Shown here piece after piece: positions 53,391-62,270 of a stretch of 64,000 nucleotides of DNA. Under the pieces are notes generated by a model. That model ran no database searches. It was not told where the DNA came from and saw only the letters and a list, made by a program, of their open reading frames with translations. Every line of letters starts with the position of its first letter. The stretch's first letter is position 1. The position numbers and the translations under genes are program-made. Where the stretch lies: the NCBI RefSeq assembly GCF_007830515.1, contig NZ_VLKT01000014.1, forward strand, positions 62,001 to 126,000. The letters are read 5' to 3'. This DNA is from Mesorhizobium tianshanense (GTDB lineage Bacteria > Pseudomonadota > Alphaproteobacteria > Rhizobiales > Rhizobiaceae).

Positions 53391-55378
53391 GGCAGGCTCG
53401 CGGAAGGCACAGCGCCCGACGGCTTGCGGCGGCGGGACGGTGCTCCGACGCGCAGGCGCCGGTCCATGAGCGACATCGCAGCGCCTGCCATCATGACAAG
53501 ACCACCACCCCAGATCAGCGTCACCAGAGGCTTCCACCACAGCCGAACCACGACGGAGCCGTCGGTCCCCTCGTCGCCAAGCGAGAGGTAGAGCTGGCTG
53601 AGCCCGATCGTCTCGATACCGGACTCGGTCGTCGTCATCTGTCGGGCCGGATAGGAGCGCTTGGCCGAGGTGATTACAGCTGATGTGCTGCCATCGGCGC
53701 CGAGCAGGGCGAAGCGGCCGCGATCCTCGCTGTAGTTAGGCCCCTGGGCCGGATAGAGCCCTTCGAAACGCAAAGTGTGGCCGGACAGTTGCACGGTCTC
53801 GCCCGCATGCATCGACAGGATCTTCTCGGTGCCGAAGCAAAGGGTGCCGACAATGCCCAGCGTCGTCAGCCCGAGGCCGAGATGGGCGAGCGCGGTGCCG
53901 AAGACCGAACGCGGCAGGCCGGCGAAGCGCCTGAGCATGACACCGGGCGCGACAACGCCAAAGCCGGACTTGACGGCAATATCGGTGAGCGCGCCGCAGA
54001 TCAGCCAGAATGCGAGGCCGACGCCAAGTGCTGCGAATACCGACGCGCCGTCGATGAACAAGGCCGTCACCAGTACGGCCAGAAGCGCTGCGGCGAAGGC
54101 TGTCATCAGGCGCTGAGCGACCGCGAAAATGTCGCCGCGCTTCCAGGCCAGCAGCGGTCCGAACGGGACCACGACCAGAAGCGGCACCATCAGCGGGCCG
54201 AATGTCAGGTTGAAGAAGGGCGCGCCGACCGAAATCTTGTCGGCTGAAACGGCCTCGACCACCAGCGGATACAATGTGCCGATCAGCACGGTGGCAGTAG
54301 CCGTGGTCAGGAACAGGTTGTTGAGTACCAGCGCCCCTTCGCGCGAGATCGGATGAAACAGCCCGCCGGCGGTCAACTTCGAGGCGCGCAAAGCAAACAG
54401 CGCCAACGATCCGCCGATGAACAGCGTCAAGATGCAGAGAATGAACACGCCGCGCGTCGGATCGGTGGCGAAGGCGTGGACGGAGGTCAGCACGCCGGAG
54501 CGCACCAGGAAGGTGCCGAGCAGCGACAGCGAGAAGGTCAGGATCGCCAGCAACAGCGTCCAGATCTTCAGGGCCGAGCGCTTTTCCATCACGATCGCCG
54601 AATGGAGCAGCGCCGTGCCCGCCAGCCATGGCATGAAGGAGGCGTTCTCGACCGGGTCCCAGAACCAGAAACCACCCCAGCCGAGCTCGTAATAGGCCCA
54701 GTAGGAGCCCATGGCGATACCGCCGGTCAGGAACATCCAGGCGACCAGCGTCCATGGCCGCACCCAGCGCGCCCAGGACGCGTCGATGCGACCTTCGATG
54801 AGGGCTGCGACCGAGAAGGAAAAGCAGATCGAAAAGCCGACATAGCCGAGATAGAGCAGCGGCGGATGGATGGCGAGGCCGAGATCCTGCAGGATCGGAT
54901 TGAGATCGCGGCCTTCGATCGGCGCCGGATTGAGCCTGGCGAACGGGTTGGACGTCGCCAGGATGAACAGGAAGAAGGTGGCTCCGATCGCCCCTTGCAC
55001 GGCCAGCACATTGGCTCGAAGCGTCGCGGGAAGATTGCTGCCGAAAGCAGCGACGAGCGCGCCGAAGAAGGTCAGGATCAGCACCCAGAGCAGCATCGAG
55101 CCCTCGTGATTGCCCCAGGCGCCGGTGATCCTGTAGATCAGCGGTTGCAGCGAATGCGAATTCTCCCAGACGTTGGCCACCGAAAAATCGGACGTCGCAT
55201 AGGCTATCGCCAGCGCCGCGAAGGACAGAGCGGTCAAGGCAAAGCCGGTCACCGCGACCGGACCGCCGACGGCCATCATCTTGCGGTTGTTCATCCGCGC
55301 GCCGAACAGCGGCACTACCGTCTGCACCAACGCCAGCGCGAACGCCAGGACCAGGGCGAAATGTCCGGTTTCAACCAT
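53387..55378 (-). CDS. ccmF: Heme lyase CcmF (CycK)
   Basis: Multi-pass inner-membrane protein (663 aa) that joins heme to apocytochrome c. The tryptophan-rich periplasmic heme-handling motif reads [20 protein letters not shown], and the conserved histidines lie in [12 protein letters not shown] and near [13 protein letters not shown]. About 14-15 hydrophobic segments are visible. ATG 55378 ([11 protein letters not shown]) is preferred to an upstream TTG. It follows ccmE by 74 bp and precedes ccmH with a 4-bp overlap. Confidence 0.96.
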   Translation of the reverse strand: MVETGHFALVLAFALALVQTVVPLFGARMNNRKMMAVGGPVAVTGFALTALSFAALAIAYATSDFSVANVWENSHSLQPLIYRITGAWGNHEGSMLLWVLILTFFGALVAAFGSNLPATLRANVLAVQGAIGATFFLFILATSNPFARLNPAPIEGRDLNPILQDLGLAIHPPLLYLGYVGFSICFSFSVAALIEGRIDASWARWVRPWTLVAWMFLTGGIAMGSYWAYYELGWGGFWFWDPVENASFMPWLAGTALLHSAIVMEKRSALKIWTLLLAILTFSLSLLGTFLVRSGVLTSVHAFATDPTRGVFILCILTLFIGGSLALFALRASKLTAGGLFHPISREGALVLNNLFLTTATATVLIGTLYPLVVEAVSADKISVGAPFFNLTFGPLMVPLLVVVPFGPLLAWKRGDIFAVAQRLMTAFAAALLAVLVTALFIDGASVFAALGVGLAFWLICGALTDIAVKSGFGVVAPGVMLRRFAGLPRSVFGTALAHLGLGLTTLGIVGTLCFGTEKILSMHAGETVQLSGHTLRFEGLYPAQGPNYSEDRGRFALLGADGSTSAVITSAKRSYPARQMTTTESGIETIGLSQLYLSLGDEGTDGSVVVRLWWKPLVTLIWGGGLVMMAGAAMSLMDRRLRVGAPSRRRKPSGAVPSASLP

Positions 55379-55452
55379 TGTGATCAAGCCCAGGTTTTTG
55401 TTTTGCCGCAGGTCCTCGCCGCAAAACAGTAGGACACTTTTGTGGAACCTGC

Positions 55453-55896
55453 TTAGTCACTCTTGCTCTCCTGCCACACGCCCTTGGCCTTGAGGCCGTC
55501 GGCCACCTCCTTGGGCATGTAGTTCTCGTCGTGCTTGGCCAGCACGCTGTCGGCGACGAAGACGCCGTCCGGGCGAAACGTGCCTTCAGTGATGACGCCC
55601 TGCTCCTCACGGAAAAGGTCGGGAAGAATGCCGGTGTAGGTGACCTTGACCTCCTTCTGGTTGTCGGTCACCGAAAAGGCGACAGTGGCCCCCTGGCCGC
55701 GCTCGATCGTGCCCTTTTCGACGAGGCCGCCGAGTCTGATGCGCTGCCCGGGTTGCAGGCTGGCGGTGGTCAGATCGGCGGGCATGTAGAAATAGGAGGC
55801 CTTCTGGCCGAGCGCGTAGAAGGTCAGACCGGTGGCGGCACCGAGAAAGGCCAACCCTCCGGCGATCACCGACAGTCTTTTCTGCTTGCGTGTCAT
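55453..55896 (-). CDS. ccmE: Heme chaperone CcmE (CycJ)
   Basis: Periplasmic heme chaperone (147 aa), anchored by one N-terminal membrane segment (residues 8-30). The OB-fold body holds [40 protein letters not shown] and [16 protein letters not shown]. The covalent heme site is AKHDENYMP with His122. It begins 3 bp after the ccmI stop, so the two are cotranscribed. Confidence 0.97.
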   Translation of the reverse strand: MTRKQKRLSVIAGGLAFLGAATGLTFYALGQKASYFYMPADLTTASLQPGQRIRLGGLVEKGTIERGQGATVAFSVTDNQKEVKVTYTGILPDLFREEQGVITEGTFRPDGVFVADSVLAKHDENYMPKEVADGLKAKGVWQESKSD

Positions 55897-55899
55897 TTC

Positions 55900-57051
55900 T
55901 TACTCCGTCGCCGTCAGGCCAAGCGAGACGGCGAAGGCGGTGAATTTCTTCGCTTCGTCACTATCGGAGCCAAAAACGGCGATACCACGATTGAGCGCGT
56001 CGCGAGCCTGATCGGCCTTGCCCAGCACGACATAGGAACGAATAAGCTGCATCCATCCTTCCGCATCGCGCGGGTTTTGCCGAAGTTTTTCATCAAGTCC
56101 CGCAACCATGGTGTTGATCATCGTTTCCCTGTCTTGCGGCGACATCGACGAGGCCGCATCGACATCCCCGGCGCTCGGGCCTTTCGCAGGCTCTGCCGAA
56201 GCGAAGCTCCGGCTGGCGACCTCGGCCAGTGCCTGCTCGATGGCACCGCGCCATGGCGAGTCCTGCGGCAAGGCGCCAAGCATTTTCTGCCAGCCAGCCG
56301 TCGCCTCCTCAATGCGGCCTTCCTGCGCCATGCCCATCGCGAGATAGAAGCTGGCCTTCGGATTTGCCGGATCGAGCTTCAAGGCCGCCTCGAAAGCGGC
56401 CTGAGCGTCGGCCGAAACAATGCCGCCGGCTGCGCTGGCGATCGCCTCGCCGAGGCCGGCCTGGCGGGCGGCGCTGTCGCCGTCGAGGCGAATGGCGTTG
56501 CGATAGGCCGTCACCGCATCGGAGAACCGCTGCAAGCGCAGATAGACCGGGGCCAGAACGTCCCAACCCCTGCCATCGGTCGGATTGGCGGCAAGATGGG
56601 CCTCGGCGCGCGCCACCAGTTCGTCCACCGAACTGTCGGCGGGATTCTTGGCAAGCCGCTCGCTGAGCGGTTGCGACGGCAGGTCGGGCGAGCCAAGTTG
56701 ACTGTACAAGCCCCAGCTGACCAGGGGAACCGCCAGGACCGCGACCGTCGCAACAAGCCTGGTGACCATCGACGGCTGCCGCGCCGCTGCCTTGCCGGCC
56801 GGATCTGCCCCGGCCCCGGCATTGTCCAGGCGAAGAATGCGGCGGGAGATTTCGGCACGTGCCTCTTCGGCCTCAGCCGGCTGGATCAAGCCGCGCGCGA
56901 CGTCGCGGTCAAGCTCGGACAGTTGGTCGCGATAGACTTCAAGGTCATGATCGCTGCTCGCAGAACCACCCTTCGGGCCGCCGGCCAGTGGCAGCAGCAC
57001 CGCCAGGCTTGCACCCAGCGTGAGAACGGCAGCTATGACCCAGAACAGCAT
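55900..57051 (-). CDS. ccmI: Cytochrome c maturation protein CcmI (CycH)
   Basis: CcmI (383 aa), which holds apocytochrome c during maturation. Two N-terminal membrane segments (about 3-24 and 98-117) enclose a cytoplasmic loop with coiled-coil character (VYRDQLSELDRDVARGLIQP, then AEAEEARAEISRRILRL). The C-terminal periplasmic part has TPR repeats, such as WDVLAPVYLRLQRFSDAVTA and AEGWMQLIRSYVVLGKADQA. The ATG at 57051 (MLFWVIAAVL) is used because the first membrane segment begins there. First gene of the ccmI-E-F-H run. Confidence 0.93.
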   Translation of the reverse strand: MLFWVIAAVLTLGASLAVLLPLAGGPKGGSASSDHDLEVYRDQLSELDRDVARGLIQPAEAEEARAEISRRILRLDNAGAGADPAGKAAARQPSMVTRLVATVAVLAVPLVSWGLYSQLGSPDLPSQPLSERLAKNPADSSVDELVARAEAHLAANPTDGRGWDVLAPVYLRLQRFSDAVTAYRNAIRLDGDSAARQAGLGEAIASAAGGIVSADAQAAFEAALKLDPANPKASFYLAMGMAQEGRIEEATAGWQKMLGALPQDSPWRGAIEQALAEVASRSFASAEPAKGPSAGDVDAASSMSPQDRETMINTMVAGLDEKLRQNPRDAEGWMQLIRSYVVLGKADQARDALNRGIAVFGSDSDEAKKFTAFAVSLGLTATE

Positions 57052-57167
57052 GTTTCTTCCAATAACGGCAGAGCCTTGCCCTGCCAACACAGGCGTCCTG
57101 CGACGCTTTGACGGTGGGCGCGGCGCATGTCCTTGATCGATATCAACCGGATCTATCCGGCCGGTCG

Positions 57168-57608
57168 TTACGTCAGCGGCGTCCAGCTGCCATCGGCGTT
57201 GCGGCACGCGGTTCCGCGCGCGGTGGCGCCGGCGGCGCCGGTAAAGACCGTATGGGTGTATTGCCGGCAGTCCTGCGAGCCGACACGATAGGGCTGGGCG
57301 GGCACGACTTCACCGTAATGCGCCGACCGGTCGCTCTTCCATGTCACCTTCTGGCCGCCCGTCGTATATTCGAGCGCCTTGTATTCCGCCTCCAGCGCCT
57401 TGCGCTTCTCGGGATCGCTCAAGCCGGCACCAATCGATCCGCTGACGAGGCCGCCTCCCATGGCGGAAATGACCGTCGTCGCGATCCTGCCGCTGCTTGG
57501 CGGCGTGGCGGCAGGCTGTGGCGCCACCGTGGCGCTCGGGCTCTTGCCCAGCGTCGTGCAGCCGGAAACGGCCAGCAGTGCGGAAACGAGCGCGACGCGA
57601 ATCTTCAT
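57168..57608 (-). CDS. Surface antigen-like lipoprotein (glycine-zipper, 17-kDa antigen type)
   Basis: A 146-aa predicted outer-membrane lipoprotein. The lipobox is LLAVSGCTTL (Cys17), followed by a Gly-rich zipper segment AMGGGLVSGSIGAGLSDPEK and the RT0821/Lpp0805-type end VGSQDCRQYTHTVFTGAAG, then ATARGTACRNADGSWTPLT. Such proteins are common in alphaproteobacteria and may stiffen or link the outer membrane. The start at 57608 matches the lipobox position. It lies 116 bp upstream of ccmI on the same strand. Confidence 0.87.
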   Translation of the reverse strand: MKIRVALVSALLAVSGCTTLGKSPSATVAPQPAATPPSSGRIATTVISAMGGGLVSGSIGAGLSDPEKRKALEAEYKALEYTTGGQKVTWKSDRSAHYGEVVPAQPYRVGSQDCRQYTHTVFTGAAGATARGTACRNADGSWTPLT

Positions 57609-57778
57609 GCAAACAACCGGTTTTCTTGAGTTAAGGCTGGGAGCCGCGCCATCGGGAAAGTCGGCGTGGCCATAGTGTTGATGTTTGTCGGAAATTTGGC
57701 CGCGGCCGACGGATCCGGGACCAATCGACACGCCGCCATATCACGCACCGTCGATCAATTGTCGATTGGGCAAAAGTG

Positions 57779-59227
57779 TCACTGGAGGCTCCGCAATCGA
57801 ATCACCGCCTTCAACCCGCCCATTCCGGACCGTTCCAGAGCCAGAACGCCTCCATACTCGTTGACGAGGTCGGCGACAATGGCAAGTCCAAGCCCGGTCC
57901 CCGGCTTTGTCTCGTCGAGGCGCCGCCCGCGCTTCAGCGCCTCGCGTGCCTTGTCTTCGGGAATGCCCGGGCCGTCATCCTCGATGCTGATCTCGAACAG
58001 ACTGGCAGCACTCTCCTTGCCGGCGCCGCCCTTCTTGCCGGAGATTGGTGTCACGGAAACGGCGACCGCGCTCTTTGCCCATTTCATGGCGTTGTCGAGC
58101 AAATTGCCAAGCAATTCTTCCAGATCCTCGCGTTCGCCGGCAAAGACGATATCGGCTGACGGCAGCGAAAGCGAGAGATCGGTCCGCGGGTTGAGTTTTT
58201 GCAGCACGCGCACCATGCGCTGGACCAGCGGTGCCACCGGGGTGCGGTAGACGACGCTGTCGCGTTGCGCCGCGACGCGGGCGCGCTGCAGATAATGGTC
58301 GACCTGCTTCTGCATCGAGGCGGCCTGCTCGGCTATGAGCTTGCCTTTGGCGCCGCCGAGCGCGCGCCCTTCGTTGATCAGCACAGCCAGCGGCGTCTTC
58401 AGCGAATGGGCGAGGTTGCCGACCTGCGTGCGCGAGCGCTCGACGATACGCCTGTTGTTTTCGATCAGCGCGTTGGTCTCGTTGGCGAGCGGTTCGATCT
58501 CGGCCGGGAAGCGGCCGTCGAGCCTTTGGGCGGTTCCTTCACGCACCATGGCGAGGGCGTTCCTGACCCGACGCAATGGCTGCAGGCCCAGCAGGATGGC
58601 AATGGCGTTGATGGCGATCATGCCGACGCCGAACAGGGACAGATAGGTCAGCAGGCGACGCTGGAAGGCGCCGATCTCCTGTTCGAGCTCGGTCTGGTTG
58701 CCCATGACGCGGAAGCGCGCCGCACGATTCTTCGCATCGAGAACGAATTCGCTCTCGAACACTTGCAGCTCCTCGCCATTGATGCCTTCCGTCGCATAGC
58801 TGCGCTGGAAACTGGAATTGAAAGGGACCTCGGCGATGCTTGGCGAGGGGATCGCCCTCGTCATGGAGGAAGAGTGCAGATCACCGCGCACGCCCTCCGA
58901 CGCAGGTTCCACTGACCAGTACCAGCCGGAGTTCGGCTCCGAGAACCGGAGATCGCCAAGGTCGGGAGCGCCGGTCAGCGAACCGCCTTCGGACACGCCG
59001 ACCGAGCCGATCAGGTTGAACAGATGCGCCGACAACAGGCTGTCGAAACCGCGCTCGTTCGCCTGGCGATACAGCGTGGTGATGAGGGTGAAGATGACGA
59101 CGAGGGTAAGGATCGCCCAGACCGTGGAAAAGGCGATCACCCGAAACGCCAGCGAACGCGGCCAGAACCGCGAAAGCGACGTCCCTGTAGTCTGCTCGAG
59201 CGGTTCCGCCTTACGCCTCCGGCTCAC
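57779..59227 (-). CDS. feuQ: Sensor histidine kinase FeuQ
   Basis: Membrane histidine kinase (482 aa) of the feuP-feuQ system, which in Sinorhizobium is needed for osmoadaptation, cyclic glucan export and nodulation. Two membrane segments (about 28-50 and 190-212) border a periplasmic domain of about 140 residues. HAMP-like PLRRVRNALAMVREGTAQRL, HisKA with VGNLAHSLKTPLAVLINEGR, then EDDGPGIPED and GTGLGLAIVADLVNEYGGVL. The GTG start overlaps the feuP stop by 17 bp. The identification is by regulator sequence and neighbouring feuN. Confidence 0.88.
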   Translation of the reverse strand: MSRRRKAEPLEQTTGTSLSRFWPRSLAFRVIAFSTVWAILTLVVIFTLITTLYRQANERGFDSLLSAHLFNLIGSVGVSEGGSLTGAPDLGDLRFSEPNSGWYWSVEPASEGVRGDLHSSSMTRAIPSPSIAEVPFNSSFQRSYATEGINGEELQVFESEFVLDAKNRAARFRVMGNQTELEQEIGAFQRRLLTYLSLFGVGMIAINAIAILLGLQPLRRVRNALAMVREGTAQRLDGRFPAEIEPLANETNALIENNRRIVERSRTQVGNLAHSLKTPLAVLINEGRALGGAKGKLIAEQAASMQKQVDHYLQRARVAAQRDSVVYRTPVAPLVQRMVRVLQKLNPRTDLSLSLPSADIVFAGEREDLEELLGNLLDNAMKWAKSAVAVSVTPISGKKGGAGKESAASLFEISIEDDGPGIPEDKAREALKRGRRLDETKPGTGLGLAIVADLVNEYGGVLALERSGMGGLKAVIRLRSLQ

Positions 59228-59876
59228 GCATCCGATAGCCCATGCCGCGAACGGTCTCTATCATGTCGATGCCCATCTTCTTGCGAAGCCGCCCGACAAA
59301 GACCTCGATTGTGTTGGAATCGCGGTCGAAATCCTGATCGTATAGATGCTCGACAAGTTCGGTCCGGGACACGACGTCGCCCATATGGTGCATCAGATAG
59401 GCAAGCAGGCGGAATTCGTGCGACGTCAGCTTCAGCGGCACGCCGTCGACATCGGCCTTGGAGGCCTTGGTGTCGAGCCGCAGCGGCCCGCAGGTCAGCT
59501 CGGACGACGCATGGCCGGCCGCGCGCCGGATGAGCGCCCGGACCCTGGCCAGCACCTCTTCGATGTGAAACGGCTTGGTGACATAATCGTCGGCGCCGGC
59601 GTCGATGCCCGATACCTTGTCGTTCCAGCGATCACGCGCCGTCAGGATCAGAACCGGCATCTTGCGGCCGCCGCGCCGCCAACGCTCGACCACGCTGATG
59701 CCGTCCATCTGCGGCAGGCCGATGTCGAGCACCACGGCGTCGTAGGGTTCGGTGTCGCCGAGGAAATGCCCTTCCTCGCCGTCGAAGGCCCGGTCGACGA
59801 CATAGCCGGCATCGACCAACGCGTCCGATATCTGCCGGTTGAGATCCTTGTCATCTTCGACAACGAGTACGCGCAT
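59211..59876 (-). CDS. feuP: OmpR-family response regulator FeuP
   Basis: Response regulator (221 aa) with EDD pocket at 7-9, Asp51 (AVVLDIGLPQMDGISV) and YVTKPFHIEEVLARVRALIR, then a winged helix (LKLTSHEFRLLAYLMHHMGD, followed by YDQDFDRDSNTIEVFVGRLR). This sequence is closely that of rhizobial FeuP as I know it. It is upstream of and overlaps feuQ; feuN lies upstream. In Sinorhizobium FeuP activates genes for glucan export (ndvA) and others; the targets here were not traced. Confidence 0.92.
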   Translation of the reverse strand: MRVLVVEDDKDLNRQISDALVDAGYVVDRAFDGEEGHFLGDTEPYDAVVLDIGLPQMDGISVVERWRRGGRKMPVLILTARDRWNDKVSGIDAGADDYVTKPFHIEEVLARVRALIRRAAGHASSELTCGPLRLDTKASKADVDGVPLKLTSHEFRLLAYLMHHMGDVVSRTELVEHLYDQDFDRDSNTIEVFVGRLRKKMGIDMIETVRGMGYRMREPEA

Positions 59877-59910
59877 GCGGGGATCACTACCTGTTGAAGA
59901 GCTCGGCTTG

Positions 59911-59936
59911 TTGACGCGTTAAGCCTGTTGACGCGT
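59911..59936. repeat. Direct repeat between feuN and feuP
   Basis: ttgacgcgt occurs at 59911-59919 and again at 59928-59936, a 17-base period. It lies in the short gap after feuN and before feuP on the minus strand and could be a regulator site, for instance for FeuP autoregulation; this is inference. Confidence 0.35.
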
Positions 59937-59984
59937 CCGGTGTCAGATATAGGCCGATTCCAACGGCCTGGGAAACGGCAGGGA

Positions 59985-60236
59985 TCAGTTCAGCGGAACG
60001 ACGATTTCGGAACGGCGCGGACGCTGCCCTTCCTTGCCCGGAACCAGCACGACGATGACGCAGACCGGCTGGCCACCGCGCGTCGACTGCGACGCCTTGG
60101 CCAGCGTGCCGCCATTCTGCTGGGCAACCTGCTGACCGATCGCGTAGCAGTCGGCGGCCGTCGCCTGCGACGCGAACAGACCGGCAACGCAGAGCGCCAG
60201 TGTAGCGGTTCGGAAATGGGAGCGAAGCGTTTTCAT
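59985..60236 (-). CDS. feuN: FeuN-like small periplasmic protein
   Basis: An 83-aa exported protein: signal peptide about residues 1-27 (AGLFASQATAADC), mature part AADCYAIGQQVAQQNGGTLA then KASQSTRGGQPVCVIVVLVP, ending in PRRSEIVVPLN; two cysteines may form a disulfide. Its size, export signal and place immediately upstream of feuP, same strand, match Sinorhizobium FeuN, an essential periplasmic inhibitor of the FeuQ kinase. The short length and basic tail also fit. I did not run an alignment, so the name rests on size, context and recall of the family. Confidence 0.8.
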   Translation of the reverse strand: MKTLRSHFRTATLALCVAGLFASQATAADCYAIGQQVAQQNGGTLAKASQSTRGGQPVCVIVVLVPGKEGQRPRRSEIVVPLN

Positions 60237-60412
60237 GATCAGCGTTCTAACGCATCGGTGCTGAACGTGAAATGAACAGTGAACGCCTGCAATCCATGCC
60301 TATCTCACCCCCTGAAACGCGAGACAACCGACCTTATGATTTCGCCGCCCCAACCCGGCAAAATCATCCCAAGCCCCAGTCTAGACTGTCTTGCAGCCAT
60401 ATTGAAAGCGCG

Positions 60413-60823
60413 TCAGTCGTTTTCTTCCGTCACGGCGCGAAAGCGCAGCAGCCCGTGATAGGCTGAAAGGTCCTCGTCGTAACGGGTCTCGGTGAATTCG
60501 AGCTTGAGATTGACGTGGCGATGCTCGTCGAGCGAGAGCACCGCATCCCGGAGGCGGGCACTGACCAGATCCATCACATCGAGAATTTCTTTCCTGGCCA
60601 CGGACTTCGACCAGAAATGCAGCGTGAAAAGCTGCTCGGCGGCGTTCTCCATGCCTGTTGCCCAGTCGTAGACGCTGGTCCGGCCGAAAGTCACATAGGG
60701 AAACGCGACGTTTTCCGGGGCGTGGTCGAACAGTTTTGCGCCGCCCAATGCCGCTGACAGGGAACCGTCGCCGTTCAGCGCTTCGAACAAGGCCTTCTGC
60801 AACACGGCAGCCGGCGCGGTCAT
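60413..60823 (-). CDS. DUF3168 protein, phage-tail-terminator-like
   Basis: A 136-aa protein of the DUF3168 type, which in phages and gene transfer agents belongs to the tail completion/terminator genes. It begins PAAVLQKALFEALNGDGSLS, has ENVAFPYVTFGRTSVYDWAT and LHFWSKSVARKEILDVMDLV, and ends LSAYHGLLRFRAVTEEN. A strong ribosome binding site (gggggagagga) lies before the ATG. No capsid, portal or other tail genes flank it in this window, so it is an orphan. It overlaps a doubtful upstream frame by 4 bp. Confidence 0.8.
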   Translation of the reverse strand: MTAPAAVLQKALFEALNGDGSLSAALGGAKLFDHAPENVAFPYVTFGRTSVYDWATGMENAAEQLFTLHFWSKSVARKEILDVMDLVSARLRDAVLSLDEHRHVNLKLEFTETRYDEDLSAYHGLLRFRAVTEEND

Positions 60824-60993
60824 CGTCCTCTCCCCCGCCCGTCACGGCTGAACAGGCCTTTTGCGCCGTCAGCGATTCCTGCCTGCAGCGTAGCCGCGAT
60901 GAAGTTCTTGCGCCAGATCACGGGATCTCCAGTGCCGCGGCCTCTTCGCGTCAGGAATGTCGGTGGCCAACCTCGCGCTTTCTCATTTGGCAT
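60820..60993 (-). CDS. Doubtful small frame upstream of the DUF3168 gene
   Basis: A 57-aa frame (ends FIAATLQAGIADGAKGLFSR then DGRGRGR) whose TGA overlaps the DUF3168 ATG by 4 bp. That overlap suggests translation coupling, but the putative start at 60993 has no good ribosome binding site and the protein is unrecognised. It could be the 3' remnant of a lost head-closure gene. Low support. Confidence 0.25.
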   Translation of the reverse strand: MPNEKARGWPPTFLTRRGRGTGDPVIWRKNFIAATLQAGIADGAKGLFSRDGRGRGR

Positions 60994-61156
60994 GCAAGGC
61001 GTTTGAAAAACGGTGCTATGGAGGGGATTGTTTCTCCGGACATCCGAGGTCGTTTTCGTGCGCGAGCCACCGCTGCTGCCTGTCTTTGGAAAGCTTGGGG
61101 TCAAGGCACCGGTTGTAACCGCTGTGGCGCCGACCATGTCGAGGAGCGCGAAGACC

Positions 61157-61273
61157 ATGGCGACCCGCAAGAGGGAGGTTCTATCTTCACACGGGGGCAT
61201 GGCCTTGAAGCTGTTCGTCGTCGTGTGGACGATCCTTGTCCTGGCGGCGGTTTTCTTCATTACGCAGGCCTGA
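61157..61273 (+). CDS. Small single-span membrane protein (38 aa)
   Basis: Frame MATRKREVLSSHGGMALKLF then VVVWTILVLAAVFFITQA, with one hydrophobic helix (residues 16-34) and a basic N-terminus. gaggag lies 10 bases before the ATG at 61157, which is preferred to earlier in-frame ATGs at 61013 and 61136. No family recognised. It lies 46 bp before the next small gene on the same strand. Confidence 0.5.
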   Translation: MATRKREVLSSHGGMALKLFVVVWTILVLAAVFFITQA

Positions 61274-61319
61274 CCAATCTACATTCATCGATCGGAGATG
61301 GAAACGAAAGGATCCCGGA

Positions 61320-61511
61320 ATGACAAACCGCTACGCGCTGCGCATGGAGCATCCGCACAGCTGGACCGTCTTCGATGTCTTCACCGGTCAGCCCGTTGAA
61401 CTCAAGCGCCAGGTCATGGTCGGCATGAACACACGCGATGCGGACGCGATGGTCGATCGGCTGAATAACCGAGACGTCAAGCGGCGGGCCAAAGCGGCCC
61501 GCAAGTCCTGA
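61320..61511 (+). CDS. Small conserved-looking hypothetical protein (63 aa)
   Basis: Frame MTNRYALRMEHPHSWTVFDV, then FTGQPVELKRQVMVGMNTRD and ADAMVDRLNNRDVKRRAKAA, soluble and basic at the end. ggaaa-type purines precede the ATG at 61320. No family recognised; the protein pattern (aromatic and hydrophobic strand, then a helix) looks real. Confidence 0.55.
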   Translation: MTNRYALRMEHPHSWTVFDVFTGQPVELKRQVMVGMNTRDADAMVDRLNNRDVKRRAKAARKS

Positions 61512-61538
61512 GCCAGCCTCAGCCAGGCACATTTGGGC

Positions 61539-61805
61539 CTAGCGAAAATCGGCTGCCGTCAGCACATATATGCTCTTGCGGGTCCGGGCATAGGCATTCC
61601 TGGCGATCTCATGGATGGAGCTGGACGCCGTATCGAACGCCGCCAGATAGGTGGCTTCGGCAGTTGGTGCCTCTGATGGTGCCTTCGAGATCGCATCCGT
61701 GGCGACAGAGAAGGAAATCTGAAACATGCCGTCATGGCCGACGAAACGGATGCGTTTGCCCGCCTCGTCGTAGCTGCGGCTTGGATTGGGAAATGTCAGG
61801 CTCAT
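61539..61805 (-). CDS. DUF1488 domain protein
   Basis: An 88-aa protein with the DUF1488 start SLTFPNPSRSYDEAGKRIRF and VGHDGMFQISFSVATDA, ending in RKSIYVLTAADFR. The family is widespread in proteobacteria with no known role. Its ATG overlaps the stop of the upstream 90-aa gene by 4 bp, so they form a small operon on the minus strand. Confidence 0.85.
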   Translation of the reverse strand: MSLTFPNPSRSYDEAGKRIRFVGHDGMFQISFSVATDAISKAPSEAPTAEATYLAAFDTASSSIHEIARNAYARTRKSIYVLTAADFR

Positions 61806-62074
61806 GACTTGATCTCCGTCGATGCAACGTCTACTTTCTTGACCGCTCGCGACGCCCGCTTTTTCTTGGGGGCGACGGGATTGAGGGCCTCCGCGGCGCG
61901 GTCGGCCTCTTCCTTGGCCAGCCGCAACGCCCGCAATCTTGCCGTCTTGATGTCCCTGGCCTTCGCCTCGGAAACATATTCAGCCGTTGCCTGGTTTCGT
62001 TCCGCGGTTTTCTTCTGCTTTTCCATGAAGCGCGCTTCAGCTTTTTCCATGATATTTTGACTGAATTCCGCCAT
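61802..62074 (-). CDS. Small Lys/Ala-rich hypothetical protein
   Basis: A 90-aa charged helical protein: MAEFSQNIMEKAEARFMEKQ, then AERNQATAEYVSEAKARDIK and a basic tail APKKKRASRAVKKVD. It may bind nucleic acid or a partner through a coiled coil. ggagat-type purines precede the ATG at 62074. Overlaps DUF1488 by 4 bp. No family recognised. An AT-rich stretch (62080-62240) separates it from groES. Confidence 0.65.
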   Translation of the reverse strand: MAEFSQNIMEKAEARFMEKQKKTAERNQATAEYVSEAKARDIKTARLRALRLAKEEADRAAEALNPVAPKKKRASRAVKKVDVASTEIKS

Positions 62075-62243
62075 CGGTAAAATCTCCTTTTTGGATTTAA
62101 ATGATGAAAGGGAGTTTCCCAATTAAAATAGTAGCTCGGAGTCGAGAAATCAATTTCTGGCCTATTTTTGATTGATCAAATTCCTGAAAAGGAAACTGTG
62201 AGATAATACTATTAAACGTTTTACAACGATCAATTAATATTTT

Positions 62244-62270
62244 TTGGCACTCCTATCAATCGAGTGCCAA
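62244..62270 (+). promoter_or_regulatory. CIRCE element (HrcA operator)
   Basis: ttggcactc-N9-gagtgccaa, a perfect 9-bp inverted repeat with nine bases between, 53 bp before groES. This is the CIRCE consensus (ttagcactc-N9-gagtgctaa) with one symmetric change. Heat-shock repressor HrcA should bind here. A ctatata sequence just after it (about 62275) may be the -10 region. Confidence 0.93.

Noticed and set aside
62150..62243. NifA upstream activator (tgt-N10-aca) before groES
   Set aside because: No convincing match was found in the AT-rich leader; control by CIRCE explains the operon better.
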